Shown piece after piece: positions 9,611 through 22,263 of a stretch of 64,000 bases of DNA (its first letter is position 1; every line of letters begins with the position of its first letter). The DNA comes from Hemileia vastatrix. Lineage: Eukaryota; Basidiomycota; Pucciniomycetes; Pucciniales; Zaghouaniaceae. Location: contig JASXTE010000007.1 of assembly GCA_030280995.1 (NCBI GenBank), forward strand, positions 11,189,001 through 11,253,000. Direction: 5' to 3'. The translations under genes were made by a program, and so were the position numbers. Below the pieces are notes generated by a model, which saw only the letters and a list, made by a program, of their open reading frames with translations, was not told where the DNA came from and made no database searches.

Positions 9611-11496
9611 CTTGGAACACTTGAACTACCACTTTCAAGTTTATAGGATGTCACTACATTGAACCAAGAAAGACCCGATATTACAAGTTATTGTGCTGTT
9701 TTTACACATATCTTATTCATTGGAAACAAAAATTTTCCCCTTCATTTTACAAGAATCATCTTTGAAAACTTTTACACCGCAATTACCAGAAACCCATTTT
9801 GGAATAACCAAAAATATAAAAGATTGACCAATTTTCCTGTTAATCTTTTGGCATCTGGAGATGTAAGATGCACTCGGTGAAAAATTGGAGTTTTATATCT
9901 TTGGGGATTGTTTTTCTGCACAATTTTTCAAGGTGTAGACATGAAGATATCCCTATTGGAGACAATCAACCTGTAAAAAGAATAGTATACGGAGCACAAA
10001 TAAAAGCTTCATTTAAATCTGTAAGGAGGTACCTTAGTTGTCTTGCTGAGATGAAGAGTCATAGTCTATGAACTGACCTAGGTGATTATGAATTGTAAAA
10101 ATGAATGTGAGACAATTTTAGATGGGAAAAAGGATAGGTGAGGATTTCTGTGTGTTGCAGTTTGGAGTATTACAACAAATATTGGTGGAGATATGAGAGG
10201 CTAAAAGTGATAGATGTATAGTATACCAAATTTAACAGGTGACTGGGCCAAAAAACATATGGGGTGGCTCATAGTAAAGAACTTGATATTTTAGTTAAAC
10301 ATACAACATGAATTGCCCATGTTCTTCAGACAAGATTTGGGACACATTTTAATTATGTTGCTACATGTGAAAATGGGAACCAAAGAGTACCCGTTCCAAG
10401 GATGGTTAGTTCTTGTATTAAATAGATTATGTACTTGGTTGCAATGTAGATTAGCCTGGCAACTTAACATCTGTCTTTTCCTTGGTTCATTCCAGGATGA
10501 CAATTGATGTCGTATATACCAGTTAGTATTTTTTTAGTAATAAAAACATGTTTCATTCCACGACAACAACTGATGTTTTCTCTACAGTGTAAGTAAAAGG
10601 AATTGATATTTATTAATTACTGAAGAATAAAGATTAATTCACAAGAGCTTTAAGTAGGACAGCTAAATCAAGATTCACTACTCACCAAGATATTGTAGAG
10701 GGACAAACTTGAACTCCTACCACCATTTTTGTCTAGTCACATGACTTATTCCCAATTCATCTGTTCTCTATACACAAGTCTCTCCTTATCTTATACCTTT
10801 CATTTCCTTTGATGAGCTTTAGCTCTGCTATTATTCAATTTTATAAATTACAGGTTTTAGTGTAATAAGAACTAGTTCATTCTTTTTTTACCTTTGTTTT
10901 TAGAAACTTGAAAGTATAATTCTATCTTTAGATTGAGACTATAAATTATCTACAATTAAAAAGTGACCAATTCATTTGAAAAATTTCAAATTTTCTGCAA
11001 GAATTCAATTTGAAAATATGATTAAATTATGAATATTACATTAGTTCATCTAGGAAAATTTTAAATGATTAAACTCAACCAAAAGTTTCTTAACAAAAAC
11101 AGGGTATGAGAACTTTCAACATGCTTTCATTGATTTTTGTCCTGGGAAAATCTATGATGACAACCTTCAGAAAGAAAATTAAGAAAAGTTATTTCATGGG
11201 CCTGGAATAAAAGCTGTAAAGGTATTTAGTATGATCAATGTCTTTCCTGAAAAATTAATCTAATTTAGAAATGAGGCACAATTTTTAAAAATCACTCAAG
11301 ATAAAATCAGAGTAAAGCTTCAAAAATAAGCAGTGAGATGTAATTTCTCTATTTTCTTCAGTTCAGTGACACTCACAGTTTTTTTCAGGCATGTAAGTAA
11401 TTTAAGCACAAAAATTCCTTCAAAGGTTACTTCTGATGTTACTTTAAGATACCTGAAAAACCACTTGACTGCAAGTTTCCTAACTTTGACCTGGTG
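9611..11496. other. AT-rich intergenic DNA, no gene recognised
   Basis: No protein-like frame. A short imperfect direct repeat (TTCATTCCAGGATGACAA and TTCATTCCACGACAACAA) lies at about 10488-10570. No LTR is seen here, so the 5' LTR of the retroelement that begins near 11,500 is missing. Confidence 0.45.
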
Positions 11497-11577
11497 CATC
11501 CATCTCCTCAGCCCCATCCTTATCAGGGAGGCAGAAGAAAGAAGGCACAGGGGAAGTTTCCTCCCTTTCCATGGTGA
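11497..11577 (+). pseudogene. Copy D, tail of the first ORF
   Basis: This frame ends H-P-Y-Q-G-G-R-R-K-K...F-P-P-F-P-W and a TGA at 11575-11577. It matches the first-ORF ends of copy E (H-P-Y-K-G-K-K...I-P-W) and copy C (N-P-Y-Q-G-G-R-R). The main gag frame (ATG at 11571) is in the -1 phase relative to it, as in C and E. The A-rich heptamer is not preserved here (AGA AAG AAG). Confidence 0.6.
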
Positions 11578-12635
11578 GTAATTTGTTTAATAAACATGTT
11601 GGTATGTATAATAACAAATCTTCTTCAGTTAATATTGTGGATCCTGGTGAAAGAACAGTTAAACCCTTAAAAAGACAACTTCCTTTAATGAGTATCCCCA
11701 ATGATGTAATTAGCAAATTATCATTTGATGAACCATTACATTTGACTTCTACTTCTTTAATTAATCCTTCTCTTGCAATTAAGAATGATTCTTTTTCCCC
11801 TGATGTCTATACTTTAATTGAGAAAACTTCTGAAGAAATATTTAAAGATACCCTTGATTTTAATGTTGTAAAAGACAAACATTAAAGAAGTGTGTTAATA
11901 CATGAGAGTGATAGATTAAATAATTTGCTCTTGCATTGTAAAGTAAGTTCTTCTGTACAAGATACAGCTTTTTTTAAAATTAAAGAAACCTTGAATATTA
12001 ATCTTAGCCAACAAAAACAAATAAGGAGTGACCATAGATCTATTTCAGATAGGAATATCAATCTACATAAAACCTTGAGTGAATTGAAACCCCTTATTGA
12101 GGAAAATTATTCATTAAAAAGTGATATTAAATCTCTACAAAATGAGTTTAAAAAGCTAAAAAATGATTTTCATGCACTGAGTGCCAAACACACAGTTTCT
12201 GAGGACAGAAATGTTTTATCTCTTGCAAAAATAAATGACCAGATGTTTAAAATTCCAAGGATAGGAAACTATGTGGCTGACCTTCAGGAAAAATTTTCAA
12301 CCTTTACCATCAATAATTATGGTATAAATGAGAATGCTTCCCATAAGCTGCATAAAAATAAAAGAAAAGAACCTGAAAAGAGTTCCTCTTTTCTCCCTCA
12401 TATTTCAGCCATTAAAAAAACTGACAGTGAGTCTGTAAAATCTTTTGCTACTAGAAAAAAATCTTGTGATGGTCATGTACCAGCTGTTTCTGTAAATAAT
12501 GAAATTTCTGAACACCTGGAAAAACTTCAGGAATTATTAATGATAGATAATTCAAACCAAAGGATGGAACATCCCAGTTGTCAGAAAAATTGGCCTAAAT
12601 TGGACCAATATCCTACCTTTGATGGTGATTCTTAA
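11571..12635 (+). pseudogene. Copy D gag, N-terminal and coiled-coil region
   Basis: Opens with M-V-S-N-L, matching the V-S-N-L of copy E shortly after its frameshift site. The region is rich in Lys, Asn and Ser with a likely coiled coil. A TAA at 11883-11885 interrupts the frame and a second TAA at 12633-12635 follows F-D-G-D-S, where E continues S-S-D-W. About 150 bases further on, a short deletion (about 14 bases relative to copy C, W-N-D-W-K-K-L-I region) changes the frame before 12,793. Confidence 0.75.
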
Positions 12636-12792
12636 TCTTATTGGTAACACTTTATCCAAAGAATTGATAATTTAAAGATATCTTATAAACTACCTGATGA
12701 GGAAATTTTTTCTAAGCTAATTTCTTTATTTTCCAATGTAGCCTTGATGTGGTATGAATCTGTTCTTTTAGATAACAATTATTATACATGGA

Positions 12793-14667
12793 ATGATTGA
12801 GAATCAGTTTGGTGGCTCAAAATTCAGGTTGGCTCAGCAAAGACTGTATGAGAATACTAGATATGTATCCTCCTCTGTTGAAAAACCCATTTTTTTACTT
12901 ATGAAAGTAACAAGAATCCTGAGAGAAATTGATCCAAAGATGGATTATGATATTTGGAGAGATAAAATCTTTTATAAATTACCTAATTCTCTTAGGGATT
13001 TAATTGTAGCTAGAACTGAGAATGTAAGGGAAAATTCTTCTTTTATTAATATAGGTAATGAAGTACTTCTCAACCATAGATATGAACCAAAGAATTACCC
13101 TGGAAGATCTTATCATGATCAAAATAAACCCTCTACAAAGCCCCCAGAAAAACCTGGAAAACCCTCTGCCCCAGTTGCACCTAAAAAATATGCAACAAAT
13201 ACTTGTTATAAATTTAACAAATCATGGAAAAAGGGTCATATTTGTGACAAGAAAATTCATCTTGTTGAACAAAATGAAGACACTGATGAAGCTGAAATTG
13301 ATATCAATAATTCTTCTAGTGACTGTGAAAGTAATATCTCCTATGACAATGAATCTGTTAAAGATGTTTTAATGTTGGAACAGGATGTCCATTATTTAGA
13401 TAATATATCTGAAGAATGTGTATTGGATTTATCTTCAGTAGAAAATGCTGAAATAATTAAAGATATTACTAACAAGTCTATAGCCATATCTCCCTTGAAG
13501 GCACCTGTTATCATTAATGGTAAAAATGTTGATGTAGTTCTTGACTCTGGTTCTGGAGGAAGTGTAGTGTCTGAAAGAGCCTTAGCTTCAGTAGATAAGG
13601 ATTTTTTGGGTAAATTGTTACCTATGAGTTCTGAAAAATGGAGAGGGTATGTTTCTACCTTGTGTCCCATTGGCAAATACAAAATCTCTGTATTCTTCAA
13701 ATATAATGGTAGTTTTGTCAGAGCTATTTGTGAATTTTTTGTCATGAAAAATGATAATTTAAGCAATTGGTTTATTATGGGTAATGATATTTTAACCATG
13801 TTTGGTGTGAAATTGGACCCAGCAAATAATTGCTTCACCTTGGGATTGAATGGCAAGAGAAATTTCAAAATTTCCTCCTCTAGAACGCCTTCTGGGCATC
13901 TGTTAAAGTCTTGTAACTCCCTGATTCAGTGTAAAGGCAGACCAACAAATGAAATGGATGATTTATTAATTGAAATAAATACTGCTTCTTTTGGTGATCA
14001 GTTAACTAGTGAACAAAAGGATTCTATAATTGCCTCAATTACCTCCTTTCCTATGGCTTTTGCTCATGGTTCTCATGTCTTAGGAAGTGTTCAGGAAGAA
14101 ATTAAATTTACCTTATCCTGTAACTTGAGTGATATTCCTCCTAGACTTAAGAAAAAACCATATCCTGATTCTCCAACAAAAAGAAAAGATATTGAAGATA
14201 ATATTTCCACATTATTAAAAATGAATATCTTTGAGAAAGTGGATGTAACCCCTAAATATTGTGTCATCTCCCCAGTCTTGATTTCTTATGAAAAGGATAA
14301 GGCTAGATTATGTGGAGATTACAGAGGATTAAACACATATACTGTTGATGATATTTATCCTTTACCCAGAATGAATTCAATACATGCTACCTTGCAAGGT
14401 GAAAAATTTATTAGTTGTCTGGATGGTAACAAAGGGTATCATCAAGTTCCATTTGAGAAAAATTCTCAGAATTTTTTACTTATTGCTACTCATATGGGAA
14501 TATATAAGTATGTTAGAATGCCATTTGGCCATAAAAATGCACCTTCATTTTTCCGAAAATTCATGGATAACACTTTCCATCAGGAAATAATTGAAGGATG
14601 GCTTATGGTGTATATTGATGATATCATAGTTTTTCTAAAACTGTTGATTAACATATGGTTCATTTAA
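12793..14667 (+). pseudogene. Copy D gag C-terminus, protease and reverse transcriptase
   Basis: A 624-codon open frame. It holds the end of the capsid (Q-F-G-G-S-K-F-R-L), a zinc knuckle in which the second Cys is Phe (C-Y-K-F...K-K-G-H-I-C, near 13205), and an aspartic protease (V-V-L-D-S-G-S-G-G, near 13535). The RT follows with L-C-G-D-Y-R-G-L-N, C-L-D-G-N-K-G-Y-H and Y-I-D-D at 14611-14622. One base is missing from the T run after V-F, so the frame leaves the RT at about 14,635 and ends at 14,667. A family copy would read V-F-S-K-T here. Confidence 0.85.
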
Positions 14668-15242
14668 GTAGGGTTTTCCAAAAAATGGATGAAATTAATA
14701 TGACCTTGTCCTTGATAAAGTGTAAATTTGGTTTTCAATCTTTGAAAGTCCTTGGCCATGTTGTGTCAGGCCTACAAATTTCTGTAGACCACAACAAAGT
14801 TGCTGCAATTCAAAATATGAAAGCACCAACTTCTGTAAGAGAAATACAAAGTTTTTTGGGTATGTGTGGCTATTATAGACAGTATAATAAAAACTATAAG
14901 GTCATAGCTTTGCCTCTTACTAAACTAACTAGGAAAGATTTTGCATTCCTCTGGAATATTGACTGTCAAAAAGCTTTTGATGCATTAAAATGTTGTTTAA
15001 TGACAGCTCCTATCTTAGCTCTCCCAGATTTCAACAAACCATTTATCCTGTATACAGATGCTAGCTTTGTTGGGCTAGGTGCTGCCCTTCACCAGAAACA
15101 AATTATTAATGGTAAATCATCAGAGGTTGTAATTTGTTATATTTCAAGAACCTTGAGAAATAGTGAATTGAAATATGGTGCCACTCAATTAGAGTGCTTA
15201 GCAGTGGTTTTTGGGCCCTATAAATGCTTCATTACTACCTAG
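14655..15242 (+). pseudogene. Copy D RT thumb and RNase H
   Basis: Contains V-L-G-H-V-V-S-G-L, S-F-L-G-M-C-G-Y-Y-R-Q-Y (RT connection), then RNase H with L-Y-T-D-A-S and K-Y-G-A-T-Q-L-E-C-L-A. A small indel at about 15,210 (F-G-P-Y-K where relatives have W-A-L-E-K) throws the frame, and the chain continues in the 15,224 frame. Confidence 0.8.
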
Positions 15243-17035
15243 ATGACCAAAAGTTTGAATTGGTAACTGACTGTAGTGCTGTGAAGTCCCTCTTAAACCT
15301 AAAAACACCTAATAGACATATGTTCAGGTGGCAACTTGCTGTTCAAGAATACAGAGGAAGAATGAAAATTATCCATAGGGCTGGAAATTTTCACTCCAAT
15401 GTTAATATGCTGTCAAGATTGTCTCTGCAAAATAATGACTCCAATACTGCTTATGTACCTGAAGATGATAATGTTCATATCCATGGTATATTTATAGTTG
15501 ATATGGAAGAAGTGTTATTACAATTAATTCTGGATTCATATGATAAAGATTCTGATTTAAATAAATTAGTTACTATCTTAAATGATCCTAAGAATGCTTC
15601 AATTCAAGCATTGATTAAAACTCTTCCTGAAAAGTATCAAAATGCTTTGCTTAAAGGAAAGTTTTCTATTGAAGATGGATATATATATTATAGAAGGAAG
15701 ATTACTAATGTAATTTTAATTCCTCCTTCTATGGAAGAAACAATCCTAAAGCTTTGTCATGATGACATATTAGCTGGTCATTTCGATCTTGAAAAGACAT
15801 TTATTAGGATCAAAAACTCCGCCTGGTGGGCTAATATGTCTGAAGATACAAAATTATATGTTGAATCTTGTGATTCCTGCCAGAAATCTAAAATGCTGAC
15901 AGGTAAAAGAGCAGGGTTATTAAAACATATTGAAGCACCTGATTCTCCTTGGCTAATCATCGACATGGATTTTGTCACTGGTTTTCCTGTAGCAGGTCAA
16001 GACAGTTATAAATCTTGTTGGGTAATAGTGGATAGATTCACAAAAATGTGCAAGTTTATTCCCACCCACAAAGATGTATCCGCAAAGGAATTGTCTTTCT
16101 TATGGTGGACTTACATTTTCAATATTATTGGATTTCCAAAAGCCATTATCTCTGATAGAGATCCAAAATTTACTTCTGAGTTTTGGACCTCTTTGATGGA
16201 TATTTGTGGCTGTGAGTTAAATTTGTCTACAGCTCACCATTCTCAGACTGATGGTCTAGCTGAAAGAATGATTCAAACTCTGGAATATATTATTAGAAAG
16301 TATTGTGCCTTTGGATTAGAATATAAAGAAAATGACAGATTTACTCATGACTGGGTCACTCTATTGCCTGGTCTTGAATTTGCATATAATAGCACTGTTC
16401 ATTATGTCACTGAGAAAAAGCCTTTTGAGATTTGGTTAGGTTATGTCCCAAACACTCCTTCTCAGATTCTCAATAATAAATTACCTAAGTTGGAACTACA
16501 CCCTGGTGTAAAATCTTTTATGCAAATGCAACAGCTATTCAGAAAACATGCTCAGAGCTGTATTGATAAAGCATTTGAATATGAAAAGAAAAGATGGGAT
16601 AAATCCCATAAAAAATACACATTTAACAAGGGAAATGAAGTGTTGATATCTACTGTCCATTTCAATTTACAAGTTAACAACAAATTAAAAGATTCTTTTG
16701 TAGGATTATTTGTTGTTAAAAGAATGGTTGAAGATAATGCAGTAGAATTTGTATTTTATTCTATATATGATAGGAAACATCCTGTCTTTCCCATTTCTTT
16801 GCTTAAGCCTTATACTTCCAACAGTGACTTATTTCCCAAAAGAAGGGGAAGACCTAAGAAAAACCCTCAGGAAGTCACAGAAACTGCAGAAATTGATAAA
16901 ATTCTCAATGATAGAATTATCACTTCTGAAAGAGGTACTGAATATTTATTGAGATATTAGAACAAATCATCTGAAGATGATGCATGGATACCTGGCAAAG
17001 AAATTTCAAATCTTCCTACTCTGTTAAAGAAGTAG
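15224..17035 (+). pseudogene. Copy D RNase H end, integrase and chromodomain
   Basis: Open from 15,224 to a TAG at 16,958-16,960, and readable beyond it to TAG 17,033-17,035. Integrase has the H-x-C2 zinc site (C-H-D-D-I...G-H-F, E-S-C-D-S-C), then the DDE core: D-M-D-F-V-T-G, S-D-R-D-P-K-F-T and D-G-L-A-E-R-M-I-Q-T-L-E. The C-terminus (E-I-D-K-I-L...E-Y-L-L-R-Y...D-A-W-I-P) is a chromodomain-like module, which in chromoviruses directs integration to marked chromatin. The TAG at 16,958 lies inside this module. Confidence 0.85.
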
Positions 17036-17073
17036 AAAAAGAAAAAGTCTTAGCATTTTTTTATTGTTTTTTT

Positions 17074-17085
17074 AGAGTGAGGGAG
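17074..17085 (+). promoter_or_regulatory. Polypurine tract of copy D
   Basis: AGAGTGAGGGAG directly before the LTR start. Copies C (AGAGTAAGAGAG) and E (GGGGTGAGGGAG on the minus strand) have the same tract at the same place. It primes plus-strand DNA synthesis. Confidence 0.75.
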
Positions 17086-18370
17086 TGTCAGCCAGGCTAT
17101 ACCAGGAGCCCAGTAAATTTTATTTCAATTTACTGTTACTAAAAGAGGGCATAAAAATTTTCTTATTATGTATATAAATTAATCTTATATTTCATAATGA
17201 AATGATATAATTATTTTATTAAATATATATAAATATTATATTAATTTTGTTATTATATAAATTATTTATACATTTAAATTAAGCATGATATATATTCTAT
17301 AAATTATGGCGCATTTTTTATGTATTTAATATGTACAAATTTATAATTAATTAATTATAAATATATATTATAACTTTAGGTGTAAAATTGACTTATAATG
17401 TAATTAAATTAATTAATTAAATTTATATATTAAATAAACCTTTGTCATATATTATTAAACAATAATATTGGGCGCTTTATTGACCCTTAATTGTGTCATT
17501 TAAATTATTAAATAAATTATAACATTTATTTAATAATATGGTATTAAAATTCTCACTTTAAATTAGAAATATCATTAAATTAATATTATGTTTCATTTAA
17601 ACTAATTATTGAATTAATTACATAGTTAAAACAATTAGATAAAATTGGTTTATACTGGATTGAATTAATTACATGGATTTTTGGGTGAAAATTATTCTAA
17701 TTGTTTTGATTAAATTCTTTACATCCTACTGTTATGTCTGTTTTTGATTCCTTTTCTCACAGTTCTTATGTTTCAGGCTTACTTAGTAACTACTATTTTA
17801 ATTAACTGGTTTGGGAACTTATGGTGTAAAAATTAGTTACTTATTCATGGGTTTAGTTAATTGTTTCATGTTTTTCTCTTAATATCTATGTTTCATTTCT
17901 ATTTTTTTATATTCATGTTTTAGCTTATTATTATTTTGTATATACTGATTTTTGGCGCTTCAGAGGTCCCCTGGTCTATAAAAGGGCCTTGGGTAATCCC
18001 CTTTAACCCATCACTTATTACACTCAATTTTAACATATTTTTTAAATATATATAACATGTTTATTCTATTTTTTATTAGTATTATAAGTCTAATTTAAAA
18101 TGTAAATAAATATTCTAAGGTTTCAGTTAGTCTATTAATAATAGTAATTGTGAGCTGCGCACTGAGATATAATTATAAAAATTATTATTATTATATTTAA
18201 ATTGAACCTCCCGTTGTGTCTCTACTCAGGCAATTGTTGTTGCATTTCTTTATCTCTCTCTCTTCTTTTAATTAAAATTTTAAATTTCATTTATTATTAA
18301 TTACTCTCTCCTTACCTTATCCTAGTTCCCTTTTATTTCTTTCTTCTTCTTCTTCTTCTTCTTCTAGACA
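17086..18370 (+). repeat. 3' LTR of copy D
   Basis: Begins TGTCAGCCAGGCT immediately after the polypurine tract, like the LTRs of copy C. A TATA box (TATAAAAG) lies at 17977-17984, inside TTTTGGCGC...TAAAAGGGCC. I place the end at TCTAGACA (18370), after a TTC run, by analogy with LTRs ending in GACA. With no 5' LTR to compare, the right edge is uncertain. Confidence 0.6.
18338..18365 (+). repeat. TTC trinucleotide microsatellite
   Basis: An uninterrupted run of about eight TTC units near the right end of the copy D LTR. Confidence 0.9.
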
Positions 18371-18927
18371 ACCGGCTTACAATATTTATATAAATAGATG
18401 CTATAGTTGATATAATATTGATGTAAATAGCTACAATACTATGAATCTTTCAAAATAATAATTAAAAATTAAAAATTAAAAAAAATTTGGAAATAAGAAA
18501 AATGCAAGAATTGTGTAAAATGTGGAATTATTATAATACATGGATTAAAAATAAATGTGAATAATAATAAATATGAGGTATGCAAATGAAGTGTGGAAAG
18601 ATGGAGAAATAAGAATTACAAAGAATTTTAAAAAATAACATGACAGTTATAAATGTATTTAATGAGTATAAAGTGTTAGAAAAAAAGAATAGGTAAATGA
18701 AAAAACATCAAAAATTAAATATGAAGTACAGAATCATAAAAAATGTAAAAACTCTTAAGTCAAATGATCAAAAAATATATTCATTCATAGAAAGAAAGAA
18801 GCAGTTTTAAAACTGATAATAATAGGAGTATTCAAAGGCAAGGAATAATTAATATAATATACTCATGAAAAATATAATTGGATGAAGAAAAGGAAAAGAA
18901 TAATTTAAACACATTCAACTTATAATG
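18371..18927. other. AT-rich spacer, nothing recognised
   Basis: Very A-rich on the plus strand, with no protein-like frame and no obvious repeat. Confidence 0.5.
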
Positions 18928-21900
18928 GTGTACCTTAACCTACAGTGGTAGTTAAGGGTAATCCTAATTGATAGTCCAAAACAGATTGAAATAGAAGCAA
19001 AAAAACACAAGTGTACCCTGATCTTTGCCCAAAGATCAGGGTACACTTCTCAAAATCTCTGATACAACTTTAATTAAGGCCAATATACAGTGGTGGACTC
19101 TGATCTTTTGCCAAAGATGAAGGTCTACCTCTTCAAATATCACTTAACACATGGTTGCAGGCAAAAATACCATGGTGTACCCTGATCTTTGGCTGAAGAT
19201 CAGGGTACACCTCTTCAAATTTCAAGAAATATTTGAATAGGAGAAAAAACTTAAGTACCCTGATTTTTGTGTGAAAATCAGGGTAAAAATCTTCCATTTT
19301 CAAGCACAATGTGTAGAAAGGAAAAAATACAATAGATGTCTCTGATGGAGGTGTTAGAACAAGGGTCATTTATTTACAAATTCATGCACAATTTGAATAC
19401 AGGCTAAAATGAAAGGTGGACCCTGATCTTTGCCCAAAGATCAGGGTACATATCATTAATTTTCATGTAGTTTTTAATAACGGCAAAAAAATATTTGTGG
19501 ACTCAAATCATGGCCCAAACATTAGGGTACACTTCTCAAAATCTCTCATACAATTTAATTAAGGCAAAAATACAATGGTGGACTTTTATCTTCCGCCAAA
19601 GATGAAGGTCCACCTGTACAAATATTATTGAACACATGGTTGCGTGCAAAAATACTATGGTGTACCCTGATCTTTGGCTGAAGATCAGGGTACACCTCTT
19701 CAAAATTCAAGAAAATATGATTAGGAGAAAAAACCACAGGTGGGCATCCATCTAAAGCAAAAAATAAAGGCTAACTATTCAAAATTCAAATATGAAAACT
19801 GTTATTTTAGAAAATATAAAATAATATTATATATAATCTTTTATTGTTAGAATTGGAAGTTATTTTGTTCATGTATAAATTATAACAGACTAACCATGAT
19901 TAATTTCTAAAGTTCAAGATTTACATGTGGTTTTAGAAAGTATATTTAAATTTTACTTGAAAATCTTTCAGGTAAAATCTTACTTGCAGGGAAGATCAGA
20001 TTCCTTCATTGTATTTTTGCATGATTTTAAATAATATGAAATAAATTTAGAGGTTTACACTGATCATTGCCCAAAGATCAAGGTCCACTATGGTATTTTT
20101 GCCTGCAACTATGTTTTCAGTGATATTTTTAGAGGTGGACCTTCATCTTTGGCTGAAGATCAGAGTCCACAATTGTATAATGAGCTTGATTAAAATTGTA
20201 TGAGTCATTTAGAGAAGTGTACCCTGATCTTCAAGGAAATATCAGAATCTAAAAATATGTTATTGCTGTTATTCAAAAAGTAAATGAAAATTGATGATGT
20301 GTACCCTAATCTTCAGGCAATGATAAGAGTCCACCTTTGTATTTTTTATGTGGACTAAATTTTATGTGAGATTTTGAGAAGTGTACCCTAATATTTGGGC
20401 CATGATCAGAGTCCACAAATATGTTTTTGCTTTTATTCAAAAACTTCATGAAAATTAATGATGTGTACCCTGATCTTTGGGTGAAGATCAGGGTCCACCT
20501 TTTGTTTTGCCTGTATTCAAAGTTTGCTGAAATTTGAAAATAAATGACCCCTTTTCTAACACTTTCATCAGAGGTATCCATTGTATTTTTGCCTTTCTAC
20601 ACATTGTGCTTTAAAATTGAAGATGTGTACCCTTATTTGCACACAAAGATCAGGGTACATATGTTTTTTCTCCTATTCAAATATTTCTTGAAATTTGAAG
20701 AGGTGTACCCTGATCTTTGGCTAAAGATCAGGGTACACCATGGTACTTTTCCCTGAAACCATGTGTTCAGTGATATTTGAAGAAGTGGACCTTCATCTTC
20801 GGCTGAAGATCAGATTCAACCATTTTGTATTTGTCAGTATAGTCTAGTATATTAGTATGATATAATAGTGTTTATTTATGGTCCTACTACTTATTAATAA
20901 ATAATTTAGTGATTAAATCTCAGGGGAAGACTAATAAAATATTTATACTCAAATAAAACTCACAATACTTGGATTTAAATGTGTGCTAGTGGTGGAAAAT
21001 AGATGAATAAAATATAGTTATAGCTTATATAAAGATAATATCAATTTATAATGGCTTTATAATATATTTCTTAACTCTAATAATTGTATTGCAGTGTTTT
21101 TTTGAATTGTAGTAATTGAATGATGATAAATAACCATCAAAATCCCTCCTTACTTATACCCAAATCCACTGGAGTGCACAGACCTTCAATCCAGATGATG
21201 TCACTGCTATCCCCAGCAATTACAGCACTGTGAGGGCCCATCACCTCCCCATGGCGTCCACTTCAAGCAGATTCAACACCCAGATCTCCAGTAAGGACCC
21301 TCCATCACAATTAATGATAACACAGATCTATACCACAAATAGAAAATCCAGATAAAAGTGGATACCATAAAGAAACAGGTAAAATAAACAATCAAAAAGA
21401 GATTTAATGAAACCCAAAGCATATAAAGAAACAAATAAAATTTCCAAGCCCCCAATAACATCCCCAAGCATCCACATTAACCCAGAAATGACCTTCCAAC
21501 CCATAAATCCGTGAATAACCATCCAAGGAAGTAAATTAAGTTGTCCAAACTGAGTGTATGAGCCTGATATAGATGTCTATGCTTCTGTAGGTGTTGTGAG
21601 TCCACTGATTTTGTCCATATGACCTAAAATAAGCAGAAAAACAAAGGTTATAGGCTATTAAGGGGCTAAAACCCACTTATATACCTAAATATACATAATA
21701 AACTGCATATTTCATTGAATATGAGATTTATGTATACATATAAGCTTATGTATGTCAATAATTACTTCATAACACTTAAGATAAGTATATTATGACTCCA
21801 TTAACACCTTTATAAGTATTATTAGGCTATGGATAAGCTATTTAAACTACTATAATTTATATAATAGAATAATAATTATATATATATATATAATATAATA

Positions 21901-22263
21901 ATATATATTATTATTTTAACCTTATTTTTAAGATGTAAGCTTAATTTACTTAAGGTTATCTTAATTTAAGCATAAGAAATACTCAGTCCTAGGGATATCT
22001 AGGCTGACAATATTGGTCTTGATTAAAATTGTATCAGAGATTTTGAGAAGTGTACCCTGATCTTTTCCCAAATATTGGGGTACACATAAGTGGTTTTACC
22101 ATTATATTGTTTCCTCTCAACACATTGTTCTTAGAAATTGAGAAGGTGTACCTTGATCTACAGGCAAAGATCAGCATAAACATGTGTATTTTTGCTTCAA
22201 TTCAAAATGTTTATGAAAGTTTTTGAGGTGTATCTTGACCAATGGCCGTTAATCAGTGTCTGT
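18928..22263. mobile_element. Giant palindrome 2: palindromic 36-bp units on an 82-bp period
   Basis: Core unit half is GTGTACCCTGATCTTTGG followed by its inverse. Clear units start at 19011, 19093, 19175, 19252, 19416, 19497, 19578, 19660, 20053, 20135, 20217, 20299, 20381, 20463, 20625, 20703, 20785, 22050, 22146 and 22228, plus a divergent one at 18928. Most gaps are 81-82 bases or twice that. The spacers on the left half are inverted copies of those on the right, and matched units are symmetric about 19956.5. A solo LTR splits the array at 20832-22009. Subtracting the LTR and 5-bp duplication (1183 bases) puts the unit at 22050 exactly 82 bases after 20785. Non-coding. Confidence 0.75.
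20832..22009 (-). mobile_element. Solo LTR of the copy E family inside giant palindrome 2
   Basis: Begins TGTCAGTATAGTC and ends GGCTGACA on the plus strand, the same as the LTR of copy E at 55551-56727 and in the same orientation. Length is 1178 versus 1177 bp. Flanks are GTATT (20827-20831) and ATATT (22010-22014), a 5-bp target duplication with one change. No internal element sequence is present, so it is the product of LTR-LTR recombination. Confidence 0.85.

Larger units (their letters stand above)
11497..18370 (+). mobile_element. Decayed chromovirus-type Ty3/gypsy retrotransposon, copy D, 5'-truncated
   Basis: Homology to copies C and E begins inside the small first ORF near 11,497 and continues through gag, protease, RT, RNase H, integrase and chromodomain to a polypurine tract and a 3' LTR. 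No 5' LTR or leader is found upstream. The frame is broken by roughly six stops and frameshifts. CpG is very rare across the element. Confidence 0.85.

Noticed and set aside
9659..10071. Two short plus-strand frames after palindrome 1
   Set aside because: Composition is that of the surrounding AT-rich DNA, with no motif or splice structure linking them.
19011..20820. CRISPR-like array: 36-bp palindromic repeats separated by about 46 bp
   Set aside because: The spacers are themselves repeated and mirror-inverted about one centre, there are no cas genes, and the surroundings are eukaryotic LTR elements.
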